Shown in pieces: positions 19,025 to 30,247 of a stretch of DNA of 64,000 nt. Origin of the DNA: an uncultured Colwellia sp. (GTDB taxonomy: Bacteria > Pseudomonadota > Gammaproteobacteria > Enterobacterales > Alteromonadaceae); assembly GCA_913058245.1 (NCBI GenBank), contig CAJXQJ010000004.1, positions 62,001 to 126,000 of the forward strand, given 5' to 3'. The notes below the pieces were generated by a model, which saw nothing but the letters and a program-made list of their open reading frames with translations, had not been told where the DNA came from and did no database searches. The position numbers and the translations under genes were made by a program. Every line of letters starts with the position of its first letter. The stretch's first letter is position 1.

Positions 19025-19843
19025 ATGTTCTCAATTACTGAACCCAAATGGCCTGAACGCATAATTTGTTTGACAGAAGAAACTACCGAAGCACTGTACA
19101 TGATGGAAGAAGACCATCGTATAATCGGTATATCAGCATACACTATGCGCCCTGAACGAGCTCGTAAAGAAAAAACTAAAGTAAGTGCTTACATAACAGC
19201 AAGAACCGAAAAAATAATGGAACTAAAGCCAGATTTAGTTTTAGCTTTCTCAGATATGCAAGCAGATATTGTCGTGGATTTAATAAAAGAAGGTATTCAA
19301 GTACATTGCTTTAACCATCGTAGTATCAGTGAAACCCTACAAATGATCCGCACACTATCAGCATTAATTGGCCAGCCAGAAAAGGGCGAAAAGCTAGTTA
19401 AGCAAATGCAAAACAATTTGCATCAAGTAAAACAACAGGCTGAACTATTGCCTAAAAAACCTAAGGTATATTTTGAAGAATGGTTTGATCCAATCATAAC
19501 TGGTATTAGTTGGGTCAGTGAATTAATTGAAATTGCAGGAGGTGTTGATTGCTATCAAGAGTTTTCAAAGCAATCTCTCGCTAAAAATCGTATTGTCGCT
19601 GATGCCAGCGATGTTATAGCTAAGCAACCTGACATTTATATTGCATCTTGGTGCGGCAGAAAGTTCGACAAAGAAAAAGTTGTAACCCGATCAGGTTGGC
19701 AACAAATACCTGCCATTAAAAATAATGACATATACGAGATAAGTTCAACCGATATTTTGCAACCTGGTCCTGCAGCACTAACTGATGGCGTTGCTGAATT
19801 AGCTCGTATCATCAAGCAATGGTCAACACAGCAAGAACCATAG
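19025..19843 (+). CDS. BtuF-like cobalamin/metal-chelate-binding protein without an obvious signal peptide
   Basis: PERIICLTEETTEALYMM; LKPDLVLAFSDMQADIVVDL; GVDCYQEFS; QPDIYIASWCGRKF; start set at MFSITEPKWPERI; the ORF could extend to 18965. Confidence 0.8.
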   Translation: MFSITEPKWPERIICLTEETTEALYMMEEDHRIIGISAYTMRPERARKEKTKVSAYITARTEKIMELKPDLVLAFSDMQADIVVDLIKEGIQVHCFNHRSISETLQMIRTLSALIGQPEKGEKLVKQMQNNLHQVKQQAELLPKKPKVYFEEWFDPIITGISWVSELIEIAGGVDCYQEFSKQSLAKNRIVADASDVIAKQPDIYIASWCGRKFDKEKVVTRSGWQQIPAIKNNDIYEISSTDILQPGPAALTDGVAELARIIKQWSTQQEP

Positions 19844-19976
19844 CTCAGATTACAAAATTATTAATGACTAAATACTCAACTAACGACTAAAAAATAATCA
19901 ATAAATTATAGGGAAATTATTGTCTGAAAAGAGAGTTACTGCTATGTTTTAATTATAGATTATTTATATTCTCACA

Positions 19977-21041
19977 ATGGAACTTGGCATGAGAGATAGC
20001 GCGACAATATTAGTTGTTGATGATGCACCTGAAAACATTGATATTTTGGTAGGCATATTAAAACCAAACTATCAGCTTAAGGTGGCACGCGATGGAGAAA
20101 TGGCTATAAAAATAGCCAATATTCAGTCTCGCCCTGATTTAATATTATTAGATATTATGATGCCAGGTATCGATGGCTACGAAACCTGTAAGCGTTTAAA
20201 ACTTGATATTGCAACGCGTGATATTCCTATCATTTTTATAACCGCCAAAATTTCAGTTGAAGACGAAGCCAGAGGGCTTAGTTTAGGTGCGGTTGACTAT
20301 ATAGCAAAACCAGTTAATCCAGCCATTGTAATGCAACGGGTAAAAACACACTTGGCATTGAGCGACCAGAAGCGAGAACTGTATCAAAAAGTAAAAATGC
20401 AAACCCAAGAACTCATCAATACCCGTTACAACATTATTCAAAAATTAGGCCGCGCAGCAGAATTTAAAGACAATGAAACAGGAAATCACGTTCAACGTAT
20501 GAGTAAGTATGCCTATATTCTTGCCATTGCTTGTGGCATGGGCGAAGAAAACGCTGACTTACTAATGAATGCTGCCCCGATGCACGATATTGGCAAAATA
20601 GGCGTACCTGACCATATTCTTAAAAAGTCAGGAAAACTCGATGACGATGAATGGAAAATAATGAAAGAACACGCCGCCTTTGGGGCAGAAATTCTTGATG
20701 AAAAAAATCCATCACAGTTAATGAAAACGGCTAAAACAGTGGCTGTAACACACCATGAGAAATGGGATGGCAGTGGCTACCCCAATGGTTTAAAAGCGGA
20801 AGAAATTCCATTAGAAGGCAGAATAATTGCCATAGCAGATGTGTTTGACGCATTAACTTCACAGCGCCCATATAAACCGGCCTGGACCATTGAAAGCACA
20901 ATAGAGTTAATCAAAAATGAATCAGGGAAGCACTTCGACCCTCAATTAGTAGAATACTTTATTGATAATTTAGACGAAATTCTTGCTGTTAAAGCGCAGT
21001 TTTCTGAAGAATCCGCACAGAGTACACAAACTATATGTTAA
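19977..21041 (+). CDS. Response regulator with HD-GYP domain (putative c-di-GMP phosphodiesterase)
   Basis: Receiver [29 protein letters not shown] plus HD-GYP motifs [42 protein letters not shown]. Confidence 0.93.
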   Translation: MELGMRDSATILVVDDAPENIDILVGILKPNYQLKVARDGEMAIKIANIQSRPDLILLDIMMPGIDGYETCKRLKLDIATRDIPIIFITAKISVEDEARGLSLGAVDYIAKPVNPAIVMQRVKTHLALSDQKRELYQKVKMQTQELINTRYNIIQKLGRAAEFKDNETGNHVQRMSKYAYILAIACGMGEENADLLMNAAPMHDIGKIGVPDHILKKSGKLDDDEWKIMKEHAAFGAEILDEKNPSQLMKTAKTVAVTHHEKWDGSGYPNGLKAEEIPLEGRIIAIADVFDALTSQRPYKPAWTIESTIELIKNESGKHFDPQLVEYFIDNLDEILAVKAQFSEESAQSTQTIC

Positions 21042-24000
21042 GTTTTTTTCGCATTACCACTAAATTTACTCACTTCTTATCAGCACTATTGATGCTTATC
21101 TGCACTACAAGCTTGGCTGCAGAAACAGAAAAAGTAACTATTCAGCTTAATTGGACACACCAATTTCAATTTGCTGGCTACTACGCTGCCATTGAACAAG
21201 GATACTATCAGGAGTTAGGCATAGATGTTGAATTACGAGAATTTAACGGTGATGGCGCGATTGAAGATTACGTCGTAAATGGCAATGCAGATTACGGCAT
21301 CAATAACTCCAGTTTAATTGTCGCGAAAAACAATGGCAAGCCAGTGGTTATTGTTGCGCAAATATTTCAGCACTCCCCTTCTACACTTGCCACCTTAAGT
21401 TCATCAAATATTACCACGCCGTTTGATTTAATAGGTAAACGAATTATGGTTGACTCAAGTAGTGAAAACTACGCATCAATCATAGCTATGCTTAAGCAAG
21501 CTCAACCAGAAACCTCTGGCTTTATATGGCAAGAACAAAGTTATAACTTTTCTGCTTTAGCTAATGGTGAAAGTGACGCTATGTTAATTTATCGCACTGA
21601 TGAACCTTTTAAATTTTCCAAAGAAAACATTGATATATTCATTATTGACCCACGTGACTACGGTATAGACTTCTATGGTGACAACCTATTTACTAGCGAA
21701 GAAGAAGTAAAAAATCACCCACAACGTGTACAAGCTATTCGTCAAGCAACGATCAAAGGCTGGCAATATGCTTTAAACAATAAGCAAGAAATTATCTCGC
21801 TAATTGAAAGAAAATATAATAGCCAAAATAAAACTCACGAACATCTCATTTTTGAAGCAGAAGAAATCAACAAAGTTATTCTAGCCAAGTTTATTCCTAT
21901 TGGTTCAATTGCCCGCACTCGTATGGAAAAAATCACTGAAACCTATTACCAACTAGGTATGGTTTCTTCGCCTGTTTTACCAGATAACATCTTGTTAGAA
22001 GATGCCCTAGCACAGTTTTCTCCAAAACAAATGAACCATGATAAAAGCATTTCATTGATCATCATTATGGTAGTTATTTCATTATTGCTAATTTCTTCAA
22101 CACTCTTACTACCTAAATTGATCACAGCAAAACGTCTTGCTATTTTTATGGCTTCAAGAAGGTTTCCCGTTATTGTTCATTCCATATCTATTCTTAATAT
22201 TGCCATAATATTTACGGTGATTTACTTAACATTGCAAGATAATGAAGAAAGCACCCAAGCCAGTATGAAAAAGAACTTAGAGTTTGTTGTAGGGGCAACA
22301 AAATCAAGGCTAAATGACTGGATAATGGATCAAGAAAACTTGTTAAAACAAATCAGTAATGATGACGAGGTAGTTAATTTAACCCAAGAATTATTATTGC
22401 AACCAACATTAAAAGCTTCGCTCTTAACATCAAATCCATTACAAAATATACGCGAGTATTTTCGTCAAAGCAGTGTTGATGGCCAAGGGTTCTTTATCAT
22501 CAATCAAGACTATATCAATATTGGCTCAAGTCGAAATGAAAACCTAGGCCAAATCAATTTAATTGCTAAACAACAGCCAGATATATTACCCGCGGTATTC
22601 GCAGGTGAAACCCACTTTGTATCGCCGATAAAGTCAGATGTCAGCTTAAGCTTTGGCAACACGCGCAGTCCAATAGACCAATACAGTATGTTTATCGTGA
22701 CACCAATAAAAGACCATGAAGAGAATGTCATTGCTGCACTAACCTTGCGCGTGCAAGCGAGTGGGCATATCTCCAACATTCTCCAGCAAGGTCGCATTGG
22801 CGCATCAGGCGAAAGCTACCTGGTAAATACACTAGGAGAAATGCTATCTAAAAGCCGGTTTGAAGCTGATCTTTCATCAATAGCTTACTTTAAAAACTTA
22901 AACAAAAACGAACAACTCATTTCACTAAAGGCGCCTAAAGTCGATATTACCCTAGCAAATAGTGCTGAGGTCGATGTTAGGCAACAGCCATTTACTTTTA
23001 TGGCTAATGATTTAATTAATAATGTTCGACCTGATAGTCAAAACATATTAAATAAAAACAAAGTAGCCTCGAATGTTATTGGTTATAACGATTATCGTGG
23101 GATCAGCGTATATGGTGCTTGGGTTTGGGATAGCAAACTTGGGTTTGGTATCGCGACTGAAATCGATGCGGCAGAGGCTATGCATGGAGTTAGCTCACTA
23201 AGAAACAAACTCATGCTAATTTCATTTGTAACCTTATTGCTCACGTTAACTTCTAACATTTTTACAGTCACGGTAGGACAACGCTCAACAAAATATATGC
23301 GCCGCTCAAAAGAAGAGTTGGAAAAAATTGTTGAACAGCGCACACAAGAGTTACAGCAACGTGAACGCGCAATGTGGGAGTTATATGAACATGCGCCTGT
23401 TGCCTATGCAACATTAAATCCTAAAGGTGAATTTATTAAGCACAACTGTGCGTTTGCTCATTTATTTAAACGCCCGAGAGAAATATTCACTTCGCTGAAC
23501 TGGCAAGAGTTTGTAGCTGAGGAATATTACGTCCATCAAATATTTTTGACCAAATCTCACTTATTAGAATGTGAAATTCCCGTAGAAATAAGCAACACAC
23601 AAACAATAGATACCATGATGTCAGCTTTGCCGGTATATGATGAAAATGAACAACTTAGTGAAGTGCGTTTAACCTTAATTGATGTAACCCAACAAAATGC
23701 AGCAAAAGCACAATTTGCCGCATTAATGGAATCAGCGCCGGATGCGATTATATTACTCGATAAACATCGCGAACATAGTTTAGTCAATTCACAAGTTCTC
23801 TCAATGTTTGGCTATGAAAAATCAGAACTCATTGGTCAGAAAATTGAACGTTTGTTGCCAGAAGAAGTAAATTCACATGTCTTTGAGCAACTAATTCACC
23901 AAAAAGAGCCACAGAAACAGTTAATAGAGCTTACAGGAAAGCGAAAAAACAATAGTGAATTCTCCGCTGAAGTAACCGTAAGTTCTCTCGACATCCACAA

Positions 24001-26641
24001 CGATAGGTTTATTGTCGCGATTATTCGTGATATTACCGAAAGAAAACTAAACGATGCAGCACTAACAGAGCAAGTGCTCTTTCAACAAGCGTTAGCTGAT
24101 ACCATTCCATATCCTATTTTTGTTAAGGGACCAGACGCTAGATTTATCAATGTGAACACTGCTTATGAGCAAACCTTTAATGTTAAAAGAGAAGATATTA
24201 TTGGCAAAACGGTGCTCGATTTAGAATATATACCACTTGCCGAGCGACAAGCATTTCAAAAAGAAGACCTTGAAGTTATCGCTTCAATTGGCGTGGTAAA
24301 AAAAGAGTTATCGATGGTTTATGGTGATGGTCTAGAACATAACACCATGTATTGGGTAAAAGGCTTCGAAAAAGCCGATGGCAGTGTTGGCGGCTTGCTA
24401 GGAACTTTTGTTGATATCAGCGAACAAAAAATGGCAGAGCAAGCACTCGCTCATGCAAAATCTCTTGCCGAAGATGCCGCCAAAGCCAAATCAAATTTCT
24501 TAGCGAATATGTCACATGAAATACGTACACCAATGAATGCTATTATCGGCATGTCATCTCTTGCACTTAAAACACAGTTATCTCCCCAGCAAGAAAATTA
24601 TATATTTAAAGTTAATCGAGCGGCGGAATCATTACTTGGCATTATTAATGATATTTTAGACTTTTCCAAAATTGAAGCTGATAAGCTCGACATTGAATCA
24701 ATTCCATTCTCCTTAGACGATATTCTCGACAATCTCAGTAACATGCTGATCGACAAGCTCACAGAAAAAAGAACTGAACTGATATTTGATGTTGAGCAAA
24801 ACGTACCGATTGATCTTATCGGTGATCCGCTGCGCTTAGGACAAATACTCACTAACTTAGGTAGCAATGCGGCAAAATTTACCGAGCATGGTGAAATAAG
24901 AATCAACATTTCATGTGTTAACAAGCATGATGAAAGCGTCACCTTGAAGTTTTCTATTTGCGATACTGGAATAGGAATGAGTGCCGAGCAACAAGAAAAG
25001 TTATTTCAATCTTTCAATCAGGCCGATGCATCAACAACGCGAAAATATGGTGGTACTGGCTTAGGGTTAGCAATATGTAAACGCTTAATTGAACTATTAG
25101 GTGGTGAAATTTGGTTAGAAAGTGAAGAAAACATTGGTAGCCAATTTCATTTCACCATCAGTTATCAAACACAATCAGCAGAACAAGCAAAGGCAAACAA
25201 ACCTCATTTATCTTCTATTCAAGGACTAAAACTTGCCTTAATAGAAGATAACGACACCTACAAATCAATTTTACAGCGTATCTTGAAGTCATTTGGCTTT
25301 ATTGTTGAAAACTATAATTCTGTTATTGAGGCTTTGCCTGAGCTTAGCCAACAAGCTAATGCATTTGACGCATTAATTTTTGACGTAACTAAATGCAGTG
25401 ATAACCAAAACTGTGCTGACATTTATTCAATTCGCGATGCTTGCCCAACACTACCAATTTTGCATATCTTGCCAAACCGCAGAGAGCTACCGATAGAAGC
25501 ATTGAACGAGGGTGATAATTACTACGTTACCTGTAAACCGATTACCTCTTCCAATTTGCTCGATAGTTTATTAATTACTTTAGGCCAAGAAAACTTAAGA
25601 AACCTAAAATACAAAGTCATGCCATTAGAAGAGCAAGCAGCTATTGACGCATTACAAGGAGCCAAAATTCTTCTTGTTGAGGATAATGAAATTAATCAGG
25701 AGCTTGCAACCGAGCTGTTAACGCACCACAACATCCTTGTTTATGTTGCCAATAATGGTCAAGAAGCTATTGACTTCCTTGATAACGAAACCGTTGATGG
25801 CGTATTAATGGATTGCCAAATGCCCGTTAAAGATGGTTATACCGCCACCAGAGAATTACGACAAGATGCACGCTTTACCAATTTACCCATAATTGCCATG
25901 ACAGCTAATGTGATGGCAGGCGATAGAGAAAAAGCTCTGCGCAGTGGCATGAATGAGCACATAGGTAAACCCATTAATACCAGTGAATTATTTACTAAAT
26001 TGGCGCAATGGGTTACCCCTAGTGATCATAGTGCAACAGCAAGCTCGGCAACGACTGGCAGTAGTGACGGTGAAATTATCCCTGAGCTTTATGGTATTGA
26101 TACCAAAGCAGGTTTAGCAATTACACAACAAAACACCACTCTTTATCATCGCTTATTAGTTAAATTTAAAGACAATTATGCAGAGGCTATCACTCCTATT
26201 GCCACGGCACTTGCACAAGGTGACTTCTCAACGGTGGAATACTTGGCTCATACACTAAAAGGAGTTGCAGGCAATATTGGCGCGTCAAAACTTTATAAAT
26301 TGGCAGACAATATTGAAAATGCAGCAATAAAAGAAATGGGAGATCCTGACTCTATTGCTCAAGCAACTCATGAACTTATGCAAATACAGCATGATTTAGT
26401 TAAAATTAAACCCGCTCAAGATAAAAGTTCGACTTTTAATCCCGAGCTTTGTAAAAAGCACCTAAAACAATTACAAAATGAAATTGAAAACTATGATGTT
26501 GCAGCACTAGATACCATTCAAGCACTGCTGCCTATGGTAGAACATCAGCAATCTAAAAAAACATTATCACAAGTGATGGAAAAAATTGAAATTTATGATT
26601 TTGACGAAGCCGTATTACTCCTTAATAATGTAGATTTTTAG
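21035..26641 (+). CDS. Hybrid sensor histidine kinase: NMT1/THI5-like periplasmic domain, Cache-like domain, PAS repeats, HisKA, HATPase, two receivers, Hpt
   Basis: [26 protein letters not shown] (NMT1); two TM segments; PAS/PAC boxes; [21 protein letters not shown] (H box); [19 protein letters not shown] (G box); [19 protein letters not shown] (receiver); [13 protein letters not shown] (Hpt). Confidence 0.93.
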   Translation: MLSFFRITTKFTHFLSALLMLICTTSLAAETEKVTIQLNWTHQFQFAGYYAAIEQGYYQELGIDVELREFNGDGAIEDYVVNGNADYGINNSSLIVAKNNGKPVVIVAQIFQHSPSTLATLSSSNITTPFDLIGKRIMVDSSSENYASIIAMLKQAQPETSGFIWQEQSYNFSALANGESDAMLIYRTDEPFKFSKENIDIFIIDPRDYGIDFYGDNLFTSEEEVKNHPQRVQAIRQATIKGWQYALNNKQEIISLIERKYNSQNKTHEHLIFEAEEINKVILAKFIPIGSIARTRMEKITETYYQLGMVSSPVLPDNILLEDALAQFSPKQMNHDKSISLIIIMVVISLLLISSTLLLPKLITAKRLAIFMASRRFPVIVHSISILNIAIIFTVIYLTLQDNEESTQASMKKNLEFVVGATKSRLNDWIMDQENLLKQISNDDEVVNLTQELLLQPTLKASLLTSNPLQNIREYFRQSSVDGQGFFIINQDYINIGSSRNENLGQINLIAKQQPDILPAVFAGETHFVSPIKSDVSLSFGNTRSPIDQYSMFIVTPIKDHEENVIAALTLRVQASGHISNILQQGRIGASGESYLVNTLGEMLSKSRFEADLSSIAYFKNLNKNEQLISLKAPKVDITLANSAEVDVRQQPFTFMANDLINNVRPDSQNILNKNKVASNVIGYNDYRGISVYGAWVWDSKLGFGIATEIDAAEAMHGVSSLRNKLMLISFVTLLLTLTSNIFTVTVGQRSTKYMRRSKEELEKIVEQRTQELQQRERAMWELYEHAPVAYATLNPKGEFIKHNCAFAHLFKRPREIFTSLNWQEFVAEEYYVHQIFLTKSHLLECEIPVEISNTQTIDTMMSALPVYDENEQLSEVRLTLIDVTQQNAAKAQFAALMESAPDAIILLDKHREHSLVNSQVLSMFGYEKSELIGQKIERLLPEEVNSHVFEQLIHQKEPQKQLIELTGKRKNNSEFSAEVTVSSLDIHNDRFIVAIIRDITERKLNDAALTEQVLFQQALADTIPYPIFVKGPDARFINVNTAYEQTFNVKREDIIGKTVLDLEYIPLAERQAFQKEDLEVIASIGVVKKELSMVYGDGLEHNTMYWVKGFEKADGSVGGLLGTFVDISEQKMAEQALAHAKSLAEDAAKAKSNFLANMSHEIRTPMNAIIGMSSLALKTQLSPQQENYIFKVNRAAESLLGIINDILDFSKIEADKLDIESIPFSLDDILDNLSNMLIDKLTEKRTELIFDVEQNVPIDLIGDPLRLGQILTNLGSNAAKFTEHGEIRINISCVNKHDESVTLKFSICDTGIGMSAEQQEKLFQSFNQADASTTRKYGGTGLGLAICKRLIELLGGEIWLESEENIGSQFHFTISYQTQSAEQAKANKPHLSSIQGLKLALIEDNDTYKSILQRILKSFGFIVENYNSVIEALPELSQQANAFDALIFDVTKCSDNQNCADIYSIRDACPTLPILHILPNRRELPIEALNEGDNYYVTCKPITSSNLLDSLLITLGQENLRNLKYKVMPLEEQAAIDALQGAKILLVEDNEINQELATELLTHHNILVYVANNGQEAIDFLDNETVDGVLMDCQMPVKDGYTATRELRQDARFTNLPIIAMTANVMAGDREKALRSGMNEHIGKPINTSELFTKLAQWVTPSDHSATASSATTGSSDGEIIPELYGIDTKAGLAITQQNTTLYHRLLVKFKDNYAEAITPIATALAQGDFSTVEYLAHTLKGVAGNIGASKLYKLADNIENAAIKEMGDPDSIAQATHELMQIQHDLVKIKPAQDKSSTFNPELCKKHLKQLQNEIENYDVAALDTIQALLPMVEHQQSKKTLSQVMEKIEIYDFDEAVLLLNNVDF

Positions 26642-26785
26642 ATAGATAAACAAACTCTCTGGAATTAAAATTACAATATAAGCTATTGATAATAAAGACT
26701 GTCGCACTTTTGTCAGATAGAAGTCGTAACACATTCACGTTAATTTATTAGATAGTAATACTCGAACAGCAACAAGGAGTGTCAA

Positions 26786-27253
26786 ATGATAGTAAGAAAA
26801 CTTAGACTTAAGCGAGCTTGGTCTCAGGAACAATTAGCACAACTAAGTGGCCTAAATATTCGCACAATTCAACGTATTGAACGCGGCCAAAAAGCTGGTT
26901 TAGAATCATTAAAATCCCTTGCAGCAGTTTTCGAAGTTGAACTTGATGAATTGTTAATGGAGGATACGATGAATAACTCAGAAAAAGTTACTGAAGAAGA
27001 AAGCAGAGTTATAGAGCACGTTAAAGATATCAAAGGTTTTTATAGCCATTTAATTAATTATACTGTGGTGGTTTTAGGGTTATTTATTGTCAACTTTCTT
27101 ACCAGCCCCGAATATTACTGGGCATGGTGGGCGGCTTTAGGCTGGGGAATAGGCTTAGTATCACATGGCATTAGTGTTTTTGAAGTATTTAGTTTCTTTG
27201 ATGCTGACTGGGAGAAGCAACAGGTTGAAAAGCGCTTAGGTAAAAAGCTATAA
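26786..27253 (+). CDS. XRE-type HTH regulator with C-terminal 2TM domain
   Basis: LRLKRAWSQEQLAQLSGLNIRTIQRIERGQKAGLESLKSLA then two hydrophobic helices (YTVVVLGLFIVNFL, YYWAWWAALGWGIGLVSHGI). Confidence 0.85.
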   Translation: MIVRKLRLKRAWSQEQLAQLSGLNIRTIQRIERGQKAGLESLKSLAAVFEVELDELLMEDTMNNSEKVTEEESRVIEHVKDIKGFYSHLINYTVVVLGLFIVNFLTSPEYYWAWWAALGWGIGLVSHGISVFEVFSFFDADWEKQQVEKRLGKKL

Positions 27254-27272
27254 ACTGCCAAGGATATTACTT

Positions 27273-27314
27273 AACCTAAGTAGCTCTCAAAAGCTCTGCT
27301 TAGGTTATTTTTTA
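27273..27314 (+). terminator. Intrinsic terminator
   Basis: AACCTAAGtagctctcaaaagctctgCTTAGGTTattttttact. Confidence 0.8.
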
Positions 27315-27363
27315 CTCGTTAACTTGCTTACTACACTCTTTATTTTTACTCTTTATACCTAAC

Positions 27364-29091
27364 CTACTTGTTTGATAAAGAGAAGTCAGCAGCAACTTCA
27401 AAAGCCATCTCCTTGTGTGTAATAGGGTGTTTAAGCGCCAAGTACTCTGCATGTAAATGTAATCGTTCAGCCTTAACACCATAATGATCATCGCCAACAA
27501 TGGGAGCCTGCAAGCCCTGATGATGAGCACAATGTACGCGTAATTGGTGAGTTCGACCCGTAACAGGAAATAAATGTACTAGGCTTTGCTTAGTATTTTT
27601 TTCAATAACCTTCCAATGGGTTAAGGCCTTCTTGCCATATTCGAAACACACCAATTGTCTTGGTTTATCATCTAAATCTAACCGCAAGGGTAAATCAATA
27701 ACACCACTGTCTTCTTTAAGCTCACTATTCACAAGGGCGATGTAACGCTTTTTAACCGTACGTTCAATAAATTGCTTTTGTAATGCTTTATGAGCGCGCT
27801 TATTTAATGCAATTGCTAATAAGCCAGATGTTGACATATCAAGCCGATGTACAATGAGTGGGCCACTGGCATGAGGAAATTGATTTTTGATCCGTAAATA
27901 TACTGAATCTTCGATATTTTTACCGGGTACCGATAAAAATTCAGCCGGCTTATTAATCACCAAAAGATCATCATCCTGATAAACAATACTCAGATCTTTG
28001 CCCTGTGCAGGATTTATTAACAATGGGTTTGCTTCAACATCTAAGCCTTTCAGCATATGACCTAATATTGGCTGACATTTGCTATAGCATGACGGGTAGT
28101 AATGGCCATGGTGGCGAATAGCCGATTTAGGTGCAGCTCCCCACCAAAATTCAGCCATGGTAATTGGTTGTAAATTGTTTTGATAAGCAAATTGCAATAG
28201 CTTAGGCGCCGCACAATCACCTGAGCCTGCCGGAGGTGTTCTATCAGGTAATTCAGCAAAGATCTTATTAAGATCTTTAACCTCGTTGTTAGCATTTAAA
28301 AACTGATATTGTGCAAAGAGTTTCTTTTGTAAGTTTTTCGACCGTGACTTTCGCTGTTTCTTCAATAACAGAATATTCGTATTTATTGCATCAACTGCCG
28401 ATTGAATTAGCGCTATTTTCTCTGACCATACAGATTTAAGTGCTTGTAGTTGCTTCTTTTGCCCAATACTCTGTCCCGCTAGCTGTGCCTTTAAGACACC
28501 AAATTCTTCAACTGTTAAAACTTCACTCGCTGACTGCCGCTCAAGTTTGCGCTGCTTTCTACTTGCTACCATCAATACTTGCTGAGCAGTGAGTTCTTCT
28601 TGATAAGTAGTATTAGCTTTATTAAGTTTTTCTTGTAATTGCGCAAGTTCATCACTTGAGACTAGCTGTTCGATCTCACTATTTATTACATTAATTTGCT
28701 GTTGTTCTTTTAAAAATAACTCATCTCGTAGTTGCATGGCAGAAACAGCAGGTACAAAAGTTATGGTTTCAGGTGCGCCTTCAAATTGCCCCGAATATGC
28801 ACTTAAATAGCCCAATTGTTGCTGTGCATTTTGCACCACCAAAACACCAAACATTTTACCAGTATTTTTTCCTGAACGATTTACAGTACCTGCATTGTTT
28901 GTATTGCCTTTATCAATACCACAGACCTGAAGCCATTGCTTGTTATTGTTTAGTTTTGCTTGTAGCTCATTACACGCGATAACCGCAAGCTGATCAGGTT
29001 GATAATAAAATGGAAAAGTAAATTGTTGAGGAATTGCCAAACCATCAATGTTAGAACTAAATTTGGTAAAACAGTGCTGAGAAAAACTCAT
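27364..29091 (-). CDS. RluA-family pseudouridine synthase with long N-terminal extension
   Basis: Catalytic IVHRLDMSTSGLLAIALNKRAHKALQKQFIERTVKKRYIALV; VTGRTHQLRVHCAH; N-terminal ~350 aa include a coiled-coil-rich region. Confidence 0.92.
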   Translation of the reverse strand: MSFSQHCFTKFSSNIDGLAIPQQFTFPFYYQPDQLAVIACNELQAKLNNNKQWLQVCGIDKGNTNNAGTVNRSGKNTGKMFGVLVVQNAQQQLGYLSAYSGQFEGAPETITFVPAVSAMQLRDELFLKEQQQINVINSEIEQLVSSDELAQLQEKLNKANTTYQEELTAQQVLMVASRKQRKLERQSASEVLTVEEFGVLKAQLAGQSIGQKKQLQALKSVWSEKIALIQSAVDAINTNILLLKKQRKSRSKNLQKKLFAQYQFLNANNEVKDLNKIFAELPDRTPPAGSGDCAAPKLLQFAYQNNLQPITMAEFWWGAAPKSAIRHHGHYYPSCYSKCQPILGHMLKGLDVEANPLLINPAQGKDLSIVYQDDDLLVINKPAEFLSVPGKNIEDSVYLRIKNQFPHASGPLIVHRLDMSTSGLLAIALNKRAHKALQKQFIERTVKKRYIALVNSELKEDSGVIDLPLRLDLDDKPRQLVCFEYGKKALTHWKVIEKNTKQSLVHLFPVTGRTHQLRVHCAHHQGLQAPIVGDDHYGVKAERLHLHAEYLALKHPITHKEMAFEVAADFSLSNK

Positions 29092-29398
29092 ATAAAAGAG
29101 GATATTTAAAAAGTGCTAGGAGTATCGCTATCTTAACATACTTTCTTAGTTATTTTTCTAGGTACAGTTTCCTATGATTTCAATAGAGATGCCAAACTCT
29201 TAGCATAAATTTAAATGCTTAAACGCAATAATACTTAGATAGATTTTAACTTTCTTTGCGCCTTATTTTAAGCTGTTCAGTTATATGCTCACACATATTT
29301 TGTTCACTATTTCAGCAAAAAAGACTACATCAACGTTTAAAATTAAAAGTATTTTTCTAGATGTAGTTCAAATTCAATTCTGTATATTTTAAAAACAA

Positions 29399-30241
29399 CT
29401 ATCGCTGTAAGTAGTTATTAATAATTTCAGTATACTGCTGAGACTCAATTACGCGTTGCAATGCATCATCCATACGATTAACAAAATCATTTTTATAAGA
29501 AAACTGTTGTTTGTCACTAAAGCTGTAACCTATATGGGCTGTTTGTGACATAACAATAAGTGATTCAGCAACATCATCGAAATTCAATTGCTGGCTTTTA
29601 TTAAGCGTTAACAGTTCATATTGTATTGCTAATCGATCATTTAAATAGCAATCAAGGCGTTTAGATTGTAACTTCATAATATTAGCCTCAGTACTCTTAT
29701 TCTCCCAAACCATCATGCGCTTATCAGCTACTGCGGCTTTAATTTCTGCACTGAAAATCATATAACCAGAATTAATACCTATATTTAATACTGGTAACGA
29801 CTTGAACTTATGTTCATCAAAATAATCAATAATATTAATACTTTTTTGGCAGTAAGCTACCACCGTTTCGCTCATAATAGCCAGAGAATAAGGCCAAATA
29901 TATTCACGTTCCTCTATACGCTTATAAGGGGGTAATATTGCTAAAACCTCACCATTTTCAACTTTCATTAACGCCCGCTTCCATGGCACCCCTTGCAAGT
30001 TAACTTGATAATGCTCACTTATCAACTCAGCTGCGGCTCTAACAATATCAACATAAATCCCTTTTAACTGATTATTTTCAATATAGGAATAAGGCGGGTA
30101 ACTGTCATCAGCTAAAATCATTACCTGCGGAATTGTGCGCCCCTGAGCTGCCCGAACGCCTGATAACTGGAGTATCATAAACAAACTAGATAAGAAAAAA
30201 ACTTGACGCCATTTGATGTCAATATTCATAACTCTATTCAC
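29399..30241 (-). CDS. Periplasmic substrate-binding protein (SBP_bac_3-like), orphan
   Basis: Signal peptide; PQVMILADDSYPPYSYIENNQLKGIYVDIVRAA; no permease/ATPase adjacent. Confidence 0.8.
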   Translation of the reverse strand: MNRVMNIDIKWRQVFFLSSLFMILQLSGVRAAQGRTIPQVMILADDSYPPYSYIENNQLKGIYVDIVRAAAELISEHYQVNLQGVPWKRALMKVENGEVLAILPPYKRIEEREYIWPYSLAIMSETVVAYCQKSINIIDYFDEHKFKSLPVLNIGINSGYMIFSAEIKAAVADKRMMVWENKSTEANIMKLQSKRLDCYLNDRLAIQYELLTLNKSQQLNFDDVAESLIVMSQTAHIGYSFSDKQQFSYKNDFVNRMDDALQRVIESQQYTEIINNYLQR

Positions 30242-30247
30242 GCCAGC

